From assembly GCF_007828035.1 (NCBI RefSeq), contig NZ_VITV01000015.1, forward strand, positions 51,228-115,227: a stretch of DNA of 64,000 nt, read 5' to 3'. The notes under the pieces are model-generated. The model was not told where the DNA came from, searched no databases, and worked only from the letters and a program-made list of their open reading frames with translations. Position 1 is the first letter of the stretch. The number at the start of each line of letters is the position of its first letter. Origin of the DNA: Nitrospirillum amazonense. Its GTDB lineage: Bacteria; Pseudomonadota; Alphaproteobacteria; Azospirillales; Azospirillaceae. A program made the translations under genes and the position numbers. Shown here in pieces: positions 35,431-44,078 of this stretch.

Positions 35431-36483
35431 ATGACCGTAAGCACCCGCCAACCGCCGCTCGCCGTCGTCTTCGGGGTGCCGGGGCTGGAGATGACGGCCG
35501 ACCAGAAGGCCTTCTTCCGCGACGCCGACCCGCTGGGCCTGATCCTGTTCAAGCGCAACTGCGGTACACCCGATCAGCTGCGCCGCCTGTGCGATGATTT
35601 CCGCGACGCCGTGGGCCGTGCGGACGCCCCCATCCTGATCGACCATGAGGGGGGACAGCACCAGCGCATGGACCCGCCGGTGTGGCCGGCCTTCCCCCCG
35701 CCCGCCCGTATCGGCGCCCTGTATCGCCGCGACCGCGCGGCCGGGCTGGCGGCGGCCCATCTGGATGGCGCGGCCATCGGCAGCCTGCTCCGCCAGCATG
35801 GCATTTCCGTCGATTGCGCCCCCCTGGCCGACGTGCCAGTGCCGGGCAGCCATGAGGTCATCGGCGACCGCGCCTTCAGCGACAAGCCGGGCGAGGTGGC
35901 GGAACTGGCCGGCGCCTTCATGGCCGGCATGATCGCCGCCGGCGTCACCCCCATCATCAAGCACATTCCCGGCCACGGTCGCGCCATGGTGGACAGCCAT
36001 GAGCGCCTGCCGGTGGTGGACACCGACCTGGACACCCTGGCCGACAGCGACTTCCTGCCCTTCCGCCGGCTGGCCCAAGGGGCGATACAGGGTCCGGGCC
36101 CATGGGCCATGGTGGCGCACATCGTGTTCAGCGCGGTGGACACCGCCCGCCCCGCCTCCATCTCCCCTTTGGTGGTGGAGCAGGTGATCCGCGGCCGCAT
36201 CGGCTTCGGCGGCGTGCTGATTTCCGACTGCATCTATATGGAGGCGCTGGCCGGCACCCTGGCCCAACGCTGCGCCGCCGTGCTGGCCTCGGGCATCGAC
36301 ATCTGCCTGTCCAGCCATGGCGATGTGGATGAGTGGCGGCCCATCGCGGCCGCCGCCCGCCCCCTGACGCCCGACAGCCTGGCGCGCCTGACCCACACGG
36401 CCGTGCCCGCCCATGGCGCCCCCGGCGGCCTGATCGACGACGTGGCCGCGGCCGCCCGGGACCTGGCGGCCCAGCTGGCGTAA
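35431..36483 (+). CDS. nagZ: NagZ-type beta-N-acetylhexosaminidase, GH3, cytoplasmic
   Basis: A 350-aa GH3 enzyme without signal peptide, so it acts in the cytoplasm, releasing GlcNAc from GlcNAc-(anhydro)MurNAc or chitooligosaccharides. The fingerprints of NagZ are present: GLILFKRN near residue 31, KHIPGHGRAMVDSHERLPVV near 175 (the mobile catalytic loop with the Asp-His pair) and the nucleophile Asp in GVLISDCIYMEAL near 265. The substrate-binding motif normally ending GGRVQR reads GGQHQR here, a change of the conserved Arg to Gln. The gene precedes the ABC importer by 145 bp in the same orientation. The 282-bp gap upstream (35149-35430) shows nothing I can name. Confidence 0.88.
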   Translation: MTVSTRQPPLAVVFGVPGLEMTADQKAFFRDADPLGLILFKRNCGTPDQLRRLCDDFRDAVGRADAPILIDHEGGQHQRMDPPVWPAFPPPARIGALYRRDRAAGLAAAHLDGAAIGSLLRQHGISVDCAPLADVPVPGSHEVIGDRAFSDKPGEVAELAGAFMAGMIAAGVTPIIKHIPGHGRAMVDSHERLPVVDTDLDTLADSDFLPFRRLAQGAIQGPGPWAMVAHIVFSAVDTARPASISPLVVEQVIRGRIGFGGVLISDCIYMEALAGTLAQRCAAVLASGIDICLSSHGDVDEWRPIAAAARPLTPDSLARLTHTAVPAHGAPGGLIDDVAAAARDLAAQLA

Positions 36484-36628
36484 ACGGTGCTCTGACGAAA
36501 CTGACGAGTTTGCGCCCTGGCCTGGGGCGGCCCGGGCGGCGACAGTGAAAGGCGGGACGGGGCGCCAGAGACCGATTAGAGTCCAGCGGCGCTCCAGTCC
36601 GGGAGCTTCAGTACCTTTGGGGACGGCC

Positions 36629-38374
36629 TTGATCCGACGTTTCGTTTCCATCACGGGTGTTGCCCTGACCCTGGCCGCCACGGCGCTGGCGGCCCCGACA
36701 GCGACCGCGCCCACCGCGGCGCCGGAAGGCCAGGCTGCCCCGGCGACGCTGACGGTGCTGGCTGCCATGTCCAGCGGCTGGGTGCGCAACTTCAATCCGT
36801 TCAATGAGACCAGCCGCCTGCCCAGCGTGCGCGAGTTCATCTATGAGCCGCTGGTGGTTTTCAATTCCATGTACGGCGGGCGCCCCGAATACCGTCTGGC
36901 CACGGACTACGCCTTCTCCCCCGACCTGCTGAAGCTGACCTTCAAGCTGCGCGACGGGGTGCAATGGTCGGACGGCCAGCCCTTCACCGCCGCCGATGTC
37001 GCCTACACCTTCGACCTGCTGCGCCGGTTCCGGGCGCTGGACACGCTGGACATGGGCAACCGCGTCGCGGCGGTGGAGGCGGTCGACGCCCACACCGTGG
37101 TCTTCACCCTGAAGAAGGTGAACACCAGCATCGTGTTCGAGATCGTGCGCGTGCCGGTGGTGCCCCGCCATGTCTGGTCCAAGGTCGCGGACCCCGTGAC
37201 CTTCACCAACGACACGCCGGTGGGCACCGGCCCGATGACAGAGGTGAAGCGCTTCACCCCCCAGGTCTACGTGCAGTGCCGCAATCCCAACTACTGGGAC
37301 GGCGCCGACCTGAAGGTCGACTGCATGAGCTTCCCCCAGGTGCGCAACAACGAGCAGCTGCTGACCGCCGCCGCCGAGGGGCGGCTGGACTGGTTCGGCG
37401 CCTTCCTGCCGGATATCGAGCGCACCTACGTGGCAGCCGATCCCAAGCACCACCGCTACTGGTTCCCGCCGGGCGGCACGGTTGCCATCGACATCAATTT
37501 GAACAGCCCCTCGCGCGGCAACCGCGCCGCCTTCCGCAATGTCAATTTCCGCCGTGCCGTCAGCATGGCGGTGGACCGGCGCGCCATCGTGGACATCGCC
37601 GGCTACGGCTATCCCGAGGTCAACGAGTATGCCAGCGGCATCGGCCGCACCTATCAGGACTGGGTGAACTCCGAAGCCGAGCGCCGGTATGGCCGCTACG
37701 CCCATTTCGACAAGAACGGCGCCCAGGCCCTGCTGGCGGAGAGCGGTTTCCGCGACGTCAACGGCGACGGCTACATCGACAATGCCGACGGCAGCCCCAT
37801 CGCCTTCGACATCCTGGTGCCCACCGGCTGGACCGACTGGGTCAATTCCACCCAGCTGGTGGCGGAAAGCCTGAACGCCCTGGGCCTTAACGTCCGCGTC
37901 TCCACCGTGGAGCCCGCGTCCTGGGCGCAGAAGCTGATCAGCGGCGACTACGACATGGCCATCAACGGCCTGTTCCCGGGGGAGACGCCCTACCGCAGCT
38001 TCGACACCGGCTTTCATTCCCGCTACAGCGGCAAGACGCGCTTCGCCCCCACCCGCTTCACCGACCCCGACCTGGACAGCGCGCTGGACGCCTTCGTCGC
38101 CACCATCGACCCGACGGAGCAGCGCCGCGCCATGGACAAGGTGCAGATGATCGTGGCAGCCAACAGCCCCTACGTCCCGCTGTTCAGCAACCCCACCTGG
38201 TACGAATACAACACCCGCCGCTTCAAGGGCTGGTTCAACGCCGACAACCCCGTGGCCCGGCCCGACGTCTTCGACGGCACACCCGAACGCCTGCTGCACC
38301 TGCTGGCGCTGGAACCGGTGAAGGGCCAGGCCGCGGCGGCGGCGCCGCCAATCCCCTCCGCCGGCGGCGGGTGA
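36629..38374 (+). CDS. Opp/Dpp-type ABC importer, periplasmic binding protein (SBP family 5)
   Basis: A 581-aa binding protein. A TTG start at 36629, with GGGGA upstream, gives a clean signal peptide (IRRFVSITGVALTLAATALA); the ATG at 36545 would bury it. SBP5 motifs include YEPLVVFNSM, LRDGVQWSDGQPFTAADVAY near 108-127 and RRAVSMAVDRRAI near 312. Family 5 proteins bind peptides, but some bind chitobiose (Vibrio) or muropeptides (YejA/YepA type). Its place between nagZ and murQ suggests an amino-sugar-containing ligand. It is followed after 76 bp by the two permeases. Confidence 0.88.
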   Translation: MIRRFVSITGVALTLAATALAAPTATAPTAAPEGQAAPATLTVLAAMSSGWVRNFNPFNETSRLPSVREFIYEPLVVFNSMYGGRPEYRLATDYAFSPDLLKLTFKLRDGVQWSDGQPFTAADVAYTFDLLRRFRALDTLDMGNRVAAVEAVDAHTVVFTLKKVNTSIVFEIVRVPVVPRHVWSKVADPVTFTNDTPVGTGPMTEVKRFTPQVYVQCRNPNYWDGADLKVDCMSFPQVRNNEQLLTAAAEGRLDWFGAFLPDIERTYVAADPKHHRYWFPPGGTVAIDINLNSPSRGNRAAFRNVNFRRAVSMAVDRRAIVDIAGYGYPEVNEYASGIGRTYQDWVNSEAERRYGRYAHFDKNGAQALLAESGFRDVNGDGYIDNADGSPIAFDILVPTGWTDWVNSTQLVAESLNALGLNVRVSTVEPASWAQKLISGDYDMAINGLFPGETPYRSFDTGFHSRYSGKTRFAPTRFTDPDLDSALDAFVATIDPTEQRRAMDKVQMIVAANSPYVPLFSNPTWYEYNTRRFKGWFNADNPVARPDVFDGTPERLLHLLALEPVKGQAAAAAPPIPSAGGG

Positions 38375-38450
38375 TCCCGCCGCCCCTCGTCAGATGACTG
38401 GACGCTTTCGGGCGGTCCCTCAGACACCTAAAGGCCAAGGCTGATATCCT

Positions 38451-39428
38451 ATGTCCTTCCTGCTTCGCCGGGCCGGGTTCTACGTCGTCGCCTTCGTCGT
38501 GGCCGCGATCTTCAACTTCCTGCTGCCGAGGCTGATGCCCGGCAACCCGGTCGACATCATGTTCGCCCAGGCGGGCACCGTACTGCCGCCGGAAAGCCTG
38601 GAGGCGCTGAAGGCCACCTTCGGCTTCGTCGACGGGCCCTGGCCGGTGCAGTTCGGCCGGTATCTGGCCAGCGTCTTCACCTTCGACCTGGGCCTGTCGG
38701 TGCGCTTCCACCCGCTGACGGTCAACGCCGTGCTGATGCAGGCCCTGCCCTGGACCCTGCTGCTGGTTCTGACCTCCTCCCTCATCGCCTTCCTGCTGGG
38801 CTCGGCTCTGGGCATCCGCGCCGCCTGGCGCCGGGGCGGGGCCTTCGACAGCTTCGGCGCGCCGGCCGCCCTGATGATCCAGGCGGTGCCGCCGCTGGTG
38901 ACCTCGCTGGTCGCGCTGTTCGTGCTGAGCATCCGGCTGAAGTGGCTGCCCACCGGCTACGCCTGGGCGCCGGAGCTGGACCCCGGCTTCACCCTGGCCT
39001 TCGTCGGCAGCGTGCTGGTGCACGCGGCCCTGCCCATCCTGACCCTGGTGGTGGCGCAGATCGGCGGCTACGTGGTTACCATGCGCAACAGCATGATCAA
39101 CCTGCTGGGCGAGGACTACATCACCCTGGCCACGGCCAAGGGCCTGTCGGACGGGCGCGTGCGCTACGCCTATGCCGCGCGCAACGCCCTGCTGCCCACC
39201 GTCACCAGTTTCGCCATGACCCTGGGCGCCACCTTCGGCGGGGCGCTGATCACCGAAATCGTCTTCAACTATCCGGGCCTGGGCTACACCCTGTACCAGG
39301 GCATCACCGCGCGCGACTATCCCCTGATCCAGGGCCAGCTCATGCTCATGACGCTGGCCATGCTGACGGCGAACTTCGCGGCGGATCTGCTGTGCCTGGC
39401 CCTGGATCCCCGCCTGCGGAGGGCCTGA
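38451..39428 (+). CDS. Opp/Dpp-type ABC importer, permease 1 (DppB-like)
   Basis: A 325-aa permease with six membrane segments. It has the DppB opening (FLLPRLMPGNPVDIMFAQ) and the coupling motif region LGEDYITLATAKGLSDGRV near residue 218, which contacts the ATPases. The next permease starts 5 bp after its stop. Confidence 0.93.
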   Translation: MSFLLRRAGFYVVAFVVAAIFNFLLPRLMPGNPVDIMFAQAGTVLPPESLEALKATFGFVDGPWPVQFGRYLASVFTFDLGLSVRFHPLTVNAVLMQALPWTLLLVLTSSLIAFLLGSALGIRAAWRRGGAFDSFGAPAALMIQAVPPLVTSLVALFVLSIRLKWLPTGYAWAPELDPGFTLAFVGSVLVHAALPILTLVVAQIGGYVVTMRNSMINLLGEDYITLATAKGLSDGRVRYAYAARNALLPTVTSFAMTLGATFGGALITEIVFNYPGLGYTLYQGITARDYPLIQGQLMLMTLAMLTANFAADLLCLALDPRLRRA

Positions 39429-39433
39429 GCGCC

Positions 39434-40297
39434 ATGCGCGCCTTCTTCACCTCGCTTCTCGCCAACCGCAAGGCCAGCATCGGCGCCGGCATCGTGGCGT
39501 TCTTCCTGGCGCTGGCGGTGTTCGGGCCGCTGGTGGCGCCCGCCGGCCCCAACCAGCGCGTGGGCCGCCCGCACGAGGCGCCCAGCGCCGCCCACCTTAT
39601 GGGCACCACCCGCATGGGCCGCGACGTGCTGGCCCAGACCATCCATGGCACCCGCACCTCGCTGCTGGTGGGCCTGTCGGCCGGCCTGATGATCACCGCC
39701 ATCGGCACCGCCGTGGGTGTCACCGCCGGGTACCTGGGCGGCCGGGTGGATGAGTCCCTGAACCTGATCACCAACGTGGTGCTGGTCATCCCCAACCTGC
39801 CCCTGATGCTGGTGCTGGCCGCCTTCATCGGCGCGGCCAGCCCGGCCACCATCGCCCTGATCATCGCCGGCACCGCCTGGGGCTGGGGCGCGCGCGTCAC
39901 CCGCGCCCAAACCCAGAGCCTGCGCAGCCGCGACTACATCCACGCCGCCGAGCTGCTGGGTGAGCCCACCTGGCGCATTCTGGCCTGCGAGCTGCTGCCC
40001 AACCTGGTCTCCATCATCGGCTTCAACTTCATCGGCAGCGTGCTCTACGCCGTGGTGACGGAGGCGACCCTGGAGTTCCTGGGGTTGGGGGACGCGCTGA
40101 AAGTCTCGTGGGGCACCCTGCTGTACAACGCCCAGACCACGTCGGCCCTGCAGGTGGGTGCGTGGTGGGAAGTCGCCTGCCCCTGCCTGGCCCTGGTGCT
40201 GTTCGGCAGCGGCCTGTCGCTGATCAACTTCGCCATGGATGAGGTCGCCAACCCCCGCCTGCGCACCCTGCGCCTGAAGCTGAGGGCACCGGCATGA
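39434..40297 (+). CDS. Opp/Dpp-type ABC importer, permease 2 (DppC-like)
   Basis: A 287-aa permease with the DppC features HLMGTTRMGRDVLAQTIHGT near residue 53 (periplasmic loop) and the coupling region SLRSRDYIHAAELLGEP near 160. ATG 39434 is 5 bp after permease 1. Its stop overlaps the first ATPase gene (ATGA), so the chain is translationally coupled. Confidence 0.93.
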   Translation: MRAFFTSLLANRKASIGAGIVAFFLALAVFGPLVAPAGPNQRVGRPHEAPSAAHLMGTTRMGRDVLAQTIHGTRTSLLVGLSAGLMITAIGTAVGVTAGYLGGRVDESLNLITNVVLVIPNLPLMLVLAAFIGAASPATIALIIAGTAWGWGARVTRAQTQSLRSRDYIHAAELLGEPTWRILACELLPNLVSIIGFNFIGSVLYAVVTEATLEFLGLGDALKVSWGTLLYNAQTTSALQVGAWWEVACPCLALVLFGSGLSLINFAMDEVANPRLRTLRLKLRAPA

Positions 40298-41136
40298 TCG
40301 CGCCCCTGCTTCAGGTTCGCGGCTTGACGGTCGATTACGCGACACCGCAAGGCGCCACCCGTGCCGTGGACGGCGTGTCCTTCGACCTGGACGCTGGCGA
40401 GGTCATGGGCCTGGCCGGCGAGTCCGGATCGGGCAAGAGCACGCTGGCCTTCGCCATCGCCCGCCTGCACCGTCCGCCGGCCCACGTCACCGGCGGCAGC
40501 GTCACCCTGGCCGGCACCGACGTGCTGGCCCTCGGGCCCAAAGACCTGCGCCAATGGCGCTGGCGCGAGGTCAGCGTGGTGCTGCAGAGCGCCATGAACG
40601 CGCTGAACCCCGTGCTGCGCGTGTCCGACCAGTTCCGCGACATGTTCCGCGCCCACGGCATCACCAACAAGGCCGAGGTGGCGGAACGCAGCGCCGGCCT
40701 GTTGGGCCTGGTGGGTATCTCCCCCGACCGGCTGCGCGATTATCCCCACCAATTCTCCGGCGGCATGCGCCAGCGCCTGGTGATCGCCCTGGCCCTGGCC
40801 CTGAAGCCCAAGCTGGTCATCATGGATGAGCCGACGACCGCCCTGGACGTGGTGGTGCAGCGGGAGGTCCTGGAACAGGTGGCCGACCTGCGCCGCCGCC
40901 TGGGCTTCTCCGTCCTGTTCATCACCCATGACCTGGCGCTGATGAGCCAGTTCTGCGACCGGGTGGGCGTGATGCTGCAGGGTCGGCTGGTGGAACTGAC
41001 CACGCCCGCCGCCATCGCGACCGGAGAAGGGAAAGGGGGTGCGAACCATCCCTATACCCGCCGCCTGTGGGACAGCATTCCGCCGCTGCACTCGTCCGAA
41101 CCCGTCCGCGCCCAGCCCGACCTGGTGATGCCATGA
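40294..41136 (+). CDS. Opp/Dpp-type ABC importer, ATPase 1 (DppD-like)
   Basis: A 280-aa ATPase with Walker A GESGSGKST, signature SGGMRQRLVIALALALKPK, Walker B LVIMDEPTTALDV and switch ITHDLALM. It lacks the Cys-rich C-terminal iron-sulfur extension of some DppD proteins. The start overlaps permease 2 and the stop overlaps ATPase 2, each by 4 bp. Confidence 0.93.
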   Translation: MIAPLLQVRGLTVDYATPQGATRAVDGVSFDLDAGEVMGLAGESGSGKSTLAFAIARLHRPPAHVTGGSVTLAGTDVLALGPKDLRQWRWREVSVVLQSAMNALNPVLRVSDQFRDMFRAHGITNKAEVAERSAGLLGLVGISPDRLRDYPHQFSGGMRQRLVIALALALKPKLVIMDEPTTALDVVVQREVLEQVADLRRRLGFSVLFITHDLALMSQFCDRVGVMLQGRLVELTTPAAIATGEGKGGANHPYTRRLWDSIPPLHSSEPVRAQPDLVMP

Positions 41137-42035
41137 CAGCGCCCGTCCTTGAGACCGAAAAGCTTTCCATGGTTTTCGCCAACGGGAACAAAGCCCTGGA
41201 TGGCGTGGATCTGACTCTGCAGCCCGGCCGCGCGCTGGCCCTGGTGGGCGAGTCCGGATCGGGCAAGAGCACCTGCGCCAAGCTGCTGACCCACATGCTG
41301 CGGCCCACGTCCGGCCGCATCCTGTTCCAGGGCCGCGACGTCACCGGCCTGTCCGGCCGTCGGGAACTGCTGGAATACCGCCGCATCGTGCAGATGGTGT
41401 TCCAGGACCCCTTCGCCGCCCTGAACCCCGCTCACACCGTAGCCTATCATCTGGCCCGGCCCCTGGCCCTGCACCGGCCGGACCTGGACCGTGCCGGCCG
41501 GGACGCCGAGGTGCGCGCCCTGCTGACCCAGGTGGAACTGGACGCGGGCTCCCTGCTGCATCGCTTCCCGCATGAGCTGTCCGGCGGGCAACGCCAGCGG
41601 GTGAGCCTGGCCCGTGCCCTGGCGGTGAACCCGGCCGTCATCATCGCCGATGAGCCCACCAGCATGCTGGACGTCTCGATCCGCCTCAGCGTGCTGGACA
41701 CCTTGCAGCGCCTGAAGGCCGAACGGGGCATCGCCCTGCTGTACATCACCCACGACATCGCCACCGCCCGCTATGTGGCGGAGGAGACGGCGGTGCTGTT
41801 CCGGGGCCGTGTCGTGGAATCCGGCCCCACCGCCGCGGTGATCGATGGACCCCGGCATCCTTACACCCGGCTGCTGCTATCGGCCGTGCCCGATGCCGGC
41901 CGGCCATTCGACGCAGGAGGGTCGCTGATCAGCCGCGCCGACGCCGTGCGGCGCCTGAGCGAAGGGCCGGGAGACTTGGTTTATGTGGGACCGGGGCACA
42001 AGGCCCGGACCGTGGATGAAAGGGTTGCCGCATGA
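41133..42035 (+). CDS. Opp/Dpp-type ABC importer, ATPase 2 (DppF-like)
   Basis: A 300-aa ATPase with Walker A GESGSGKST, FQDPFAALNP (the OppF-type Q-loop), signature SGGQRQRVSLARALAVNP and Walker B VIIADEPTSMLDV. ATG 41133 overlaps the ATPase 1 stop by 4 bp. Its stop overlaps the murQ start by 4 bp (42032-42035), which ties the importer directly to MurNAc-6-P metabolism. Confidence 0.93.
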   Translation: MTAPVLETEKLSMVFANGNKALDGVDLTLQPGRALALVGESGSGKSTCAKLLTHMLRPTSGRILFQGRDVTGLSGRRELLEYRRIVQMVFQDPFAALNPAHTVAYHLARPLALHRPDLDRAGRDAEVRALLTQVELDAGSLLHRFPHELSGGQRQRVSLARALAVNPAVIIADEPTSMLDVSIRLSVLDTLQRLKAERGIALLYITHDIATARYVAEETAVLFRGRVVESGPTAAVIDGPRHPYTRLLLSAVPDAGRPFDAGGSLISRADAVRRLSEGPGDLVYVGPGHKARTVDERVAA

Positions 42036-42922
42036 ATGCCGCGACGGAAGGCGTGGGCCAGCGTTTCAAGGGCCTGGACACCTGGAGCACCCAGGACGTG
42101 CTGGAGGCGCTATGGACCGGGCAGAGCCGGGCCGTGGCCGCCTGCCTGTCCGCCCTGCCCACCCTGGCAGCAGCGGTGGAGGAGGCCCTGGCCCGGCTGG
42201 AGGGCGGGGGCACGCTGATCTATGTCGGGGCCGGCACCTCCGCCGTGCTGGCGGCCCTGGATGGGCTGGAGTTGGGTCCCACCTTCGGTTGGCCGCGCGA
42301 TCGCCTGCGTCTGGTGCTGGCCGGCATCTCAGACCTGACCGTCGGCTTCGACGGCACGGTGGAGGATGATCCGGATGAGGGCGCCCGGCGCTTGGCCGCA
42401 ACCGGCTGCGGCCCCCGCGACGTGGTCATCGCCGTGTCGGCCGGCGGGCGCAGCGCCTTCGTGGTCGAGGCCCTGGCCGAGGCGGCCCGGCGCGGCGCCC
42501 TGACCATCGCCGTCGCCTGCACCACCACCGCCCCGCTGTTCGATCCCGCCCGCCACCGCGTGGCCGTGGTGACGGGGGATGAGGTGGTGGCGGGTTCCAC
42601 CCGCCTGGGTGCCGCCACGGCGCAGAAGGCCATCCTGAACCTGTTCAGCACCACGCTGATGGTGCGGCTGGGCGCCACCTACGACAATCTGATGGTCAAT
42701 GTCCGCATCGACAATGTGAAGTTGCGCCAGCGCGCGGCGGACATGCTGGTGCGCATCACCGGCGCGGCGGAAGACGCGGCCCTGGCCGCCCTGGACCGTG
42801 CCGCCGGCGACATCAAGACCGCCGCCCTGCTGCTGGCCGGGCATACGCCGGAGGGCGCCGCAGCCGCCCTTACGCAATCCGGCGGCCGGCTGCGCGCCGC
42901 TCTTTCGGCGGCGACGTCCTGA
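42032..42922 (+). CDS. murQ: N-acetylmuramic acid 6-phosphate etherase
   Basis: A 296-aa SIS-domain enzyme that removes D-lactate from MurNAc-6-P to give GlcNAc-6-P in the cytoplasm. Motifs of MurQ are kept in altered form: IYVGAGTSAVLAALDGLELG for the phosphate site with the catalytic Glu, AVSAGGRSAFVVEAL, and GDEVVAGSTRLGAATAQKAI followed by LMVRLGATYDNLMVNVR. A small helical C-terminal domain (about 225-296) is also typical. It overlaps the importer ATPase gene by 4 bp. No anmK gene is seen in the window. It is followed by a 228-bp gap before the kinase gene. Confidence 0.9.
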   Translation: MNAATEGVGQRFKGLDTWSTQDVLEALWTGQSRAVAACLSALPTLAAAVEEALARLEGGGTLIYVGAGTSAVLAALDGLELGPTFGWPRDRLRLVLAGISDLTVGFDGTVEDDPDEGARRLAATGCGPRDVVIAVSAGGRSAFVVEALAEAARRGALTIAVACTTTAPLFDPARHRVAVVTGDEVVAGSTRLGAATAQKAILNLFSTTLMVRLGATYDNLMVNVRIDNVKLRQRAADMLVRITGAAEDAALAALDRAAGDIKTAALLLAGHTPEGAAAALTQSGGRLRAALSAATS

Positions 42923-43114
42923 TGTGGTCTTTTCCTGGCCTTATAAAGCCGAGTCTCGCGGCTCGACAAATGGCCATCGGGACGGTCTGCGTTAGTGCAT
43001 TGTTTTTTATGGTTTCAGAACGCCATTTTTGACGGTTTCAGCGTTATTTTGCGGATGAGATCAGGCAGCTGAATGCGGATGTCGAAAGCTCGATCTTCTG
43101 ATCTGGTCCACATC

Positions 43115-43127
43115 TGGTATCATACCA
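43115..43127. promoter_or_regulatory. GntR-type palindromic operator before the kinase gene
   Basis: TGGTATCATACCA is a perfect dyad around one base. The half-site TCTGGT also occurs 11 bp upstream (ATCTGGT at 43101 and 43112). The form fits HutC-subfamily GntR operators, the group that includes amino-sugar regulators such as NagR/YvoA and DasR. It ends 23 bp before the kinase ATG, where a repressor would block transcription. The region 42923-43150 also holds two GGTTTCAG copies (43012-43043 area). No GntR gene is in the window. Confidence 0.5.
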
Positions 43128-43150
43128 TCAGCAAACGAACGGGTCTGGGC

Positions 43151-44044
43151 ATGGGCGACTTTCTCTACATGGGCGTGGATGGCGGCGGCACGGGTTGCCG
43201 CGCGCGTCTGACCAACGCCGCCGGCGACCGGCTGGGCGAGGGCCGGGGCGGCCCCGCCAACATCCGGCTGGGCCTGGGCGTCAGCTGGGCCGCCATCCTG
43301 GCCGCGTGCGACCAGGCGCTGGCCCAGGCCGGCCTGGACCGTGACGCCCTGTCCCGCACCCATGTCGGCCTGGGCCTGGCCGGCATCTGCCGGGTGGAGG
43401 ATGAACGCGCGGTCGAGGCTGGCGCGCCCGTCCGCTGCGCCGGCGTGACCGCCCGCAACGATGCCCACACCGCCTGCCTGGGCGCCTTCGACGGAGCGGA
43501 CGGCGCCATCCTGATCGCCGGCACCGGCAGCATCGGCTACGCCCTGGTGGACGGCGTCGGCCGGCCGGTGGGCGGCTGGGGCTTTGAGGTGTCGGATGAG
43601 GGCAGCGGCGCCCATCTGGGGCGGGAGGCGGCGCGCGCCGCCCTGCGCGGCCATGACGGCCTGGGCCCCCACACGCCCTTCACCCTGCATGTGCTGACCC
43701 GGCTGGGGGGTGATCCCGCCGCCGTGGTCGCCTGGGCCGGCACGGCCAAGCCCGCCGACTATGGCACCCTGGCGCCCTTGACCCTGGATTTCGCCGCTGC
43801 CGGCGATCCCGTAGCCACCCAGCTGGTGGAGGCCGCCGCCGGCCAGCTGACCGCCCATGTCCGCCGCCTGATAGACCTGGGCGCCCCCAAGGTCTGCCTG
43901 ATGGGCGGCCTGGCGCCGGTGATCGAGCCGTGGATGGCCCCCTGGGCCCGGCGCCTGCTGGTGCCGGCGCGGGGCGACGCCCTGGATGGCGGCCTGCACC
44001 TGGCCCGTATCGCCGCCCGACACCCGGCGGAGCGCGCCGCATGA
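43151..44044 (+). CDS. BadF/BadG-type sugar kinase (GlcNAc/MurNAc kinase candidate)
   Basis: A 297-aa ASKHA-fold kinase. The phosphate-1 motif is MGVDGGGTGCRARL at the N-terminus, NDAHTACLGAFDGADG is near residue 107 and the phosphate-2 loop is LIAGTGSIGYAL near 122. Relatives phosphorylate GlcNAc, glucosamine or, as in clostridial MurK, both MurNAc and GlcNAc. Next to murQ, nagA and nagZ it most likely makes GlcNAc-6-P and perhaps MurNAc-6-P from the imported sugars. ATG 43151 is preferred; upstream in-frame codons cover the operator at 43115 and lack family resemblance. The next gene starts 34 bp downstream. Confidence 0.85.
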   Translation: MGDFLYMGVDGGGTGCRARLTNAAGDRLGEGRGGPANIRLGLGVSWAAILAACDQALAQAGLDRDALSRTHVGLGLAGICRVEDERAVEAGAPVRCAGVTARNDAHTACLGAFDGADGAILIAGTGSIGYALVDGVGRPVGGWGFEVSDEGSGAHLGREAARAALRGHDGLGPHTPFTLHVLTRLGGDPAAVVAWAGTAKPADYGTLAPLTLDFAAAGDPVATQLVEAAAGQLTAHVRRLIDLGAPKVCLMGGLAPVIEPWMAPWARRLLVPARGDALDGGLHLARIAARHPAERAA

Positions 44045-44078
44045 CGACACACCCCGATATCGCCACACAGGAACCATC

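Noticed and set aside
42940..42966. Hairpin after murQ as a terminator (AGCCG...CGGCT)
   Set aside because: The stem is only 5 bp and no T-run follows, so I do not call a terminator; transcription may continue to the kinase gene.
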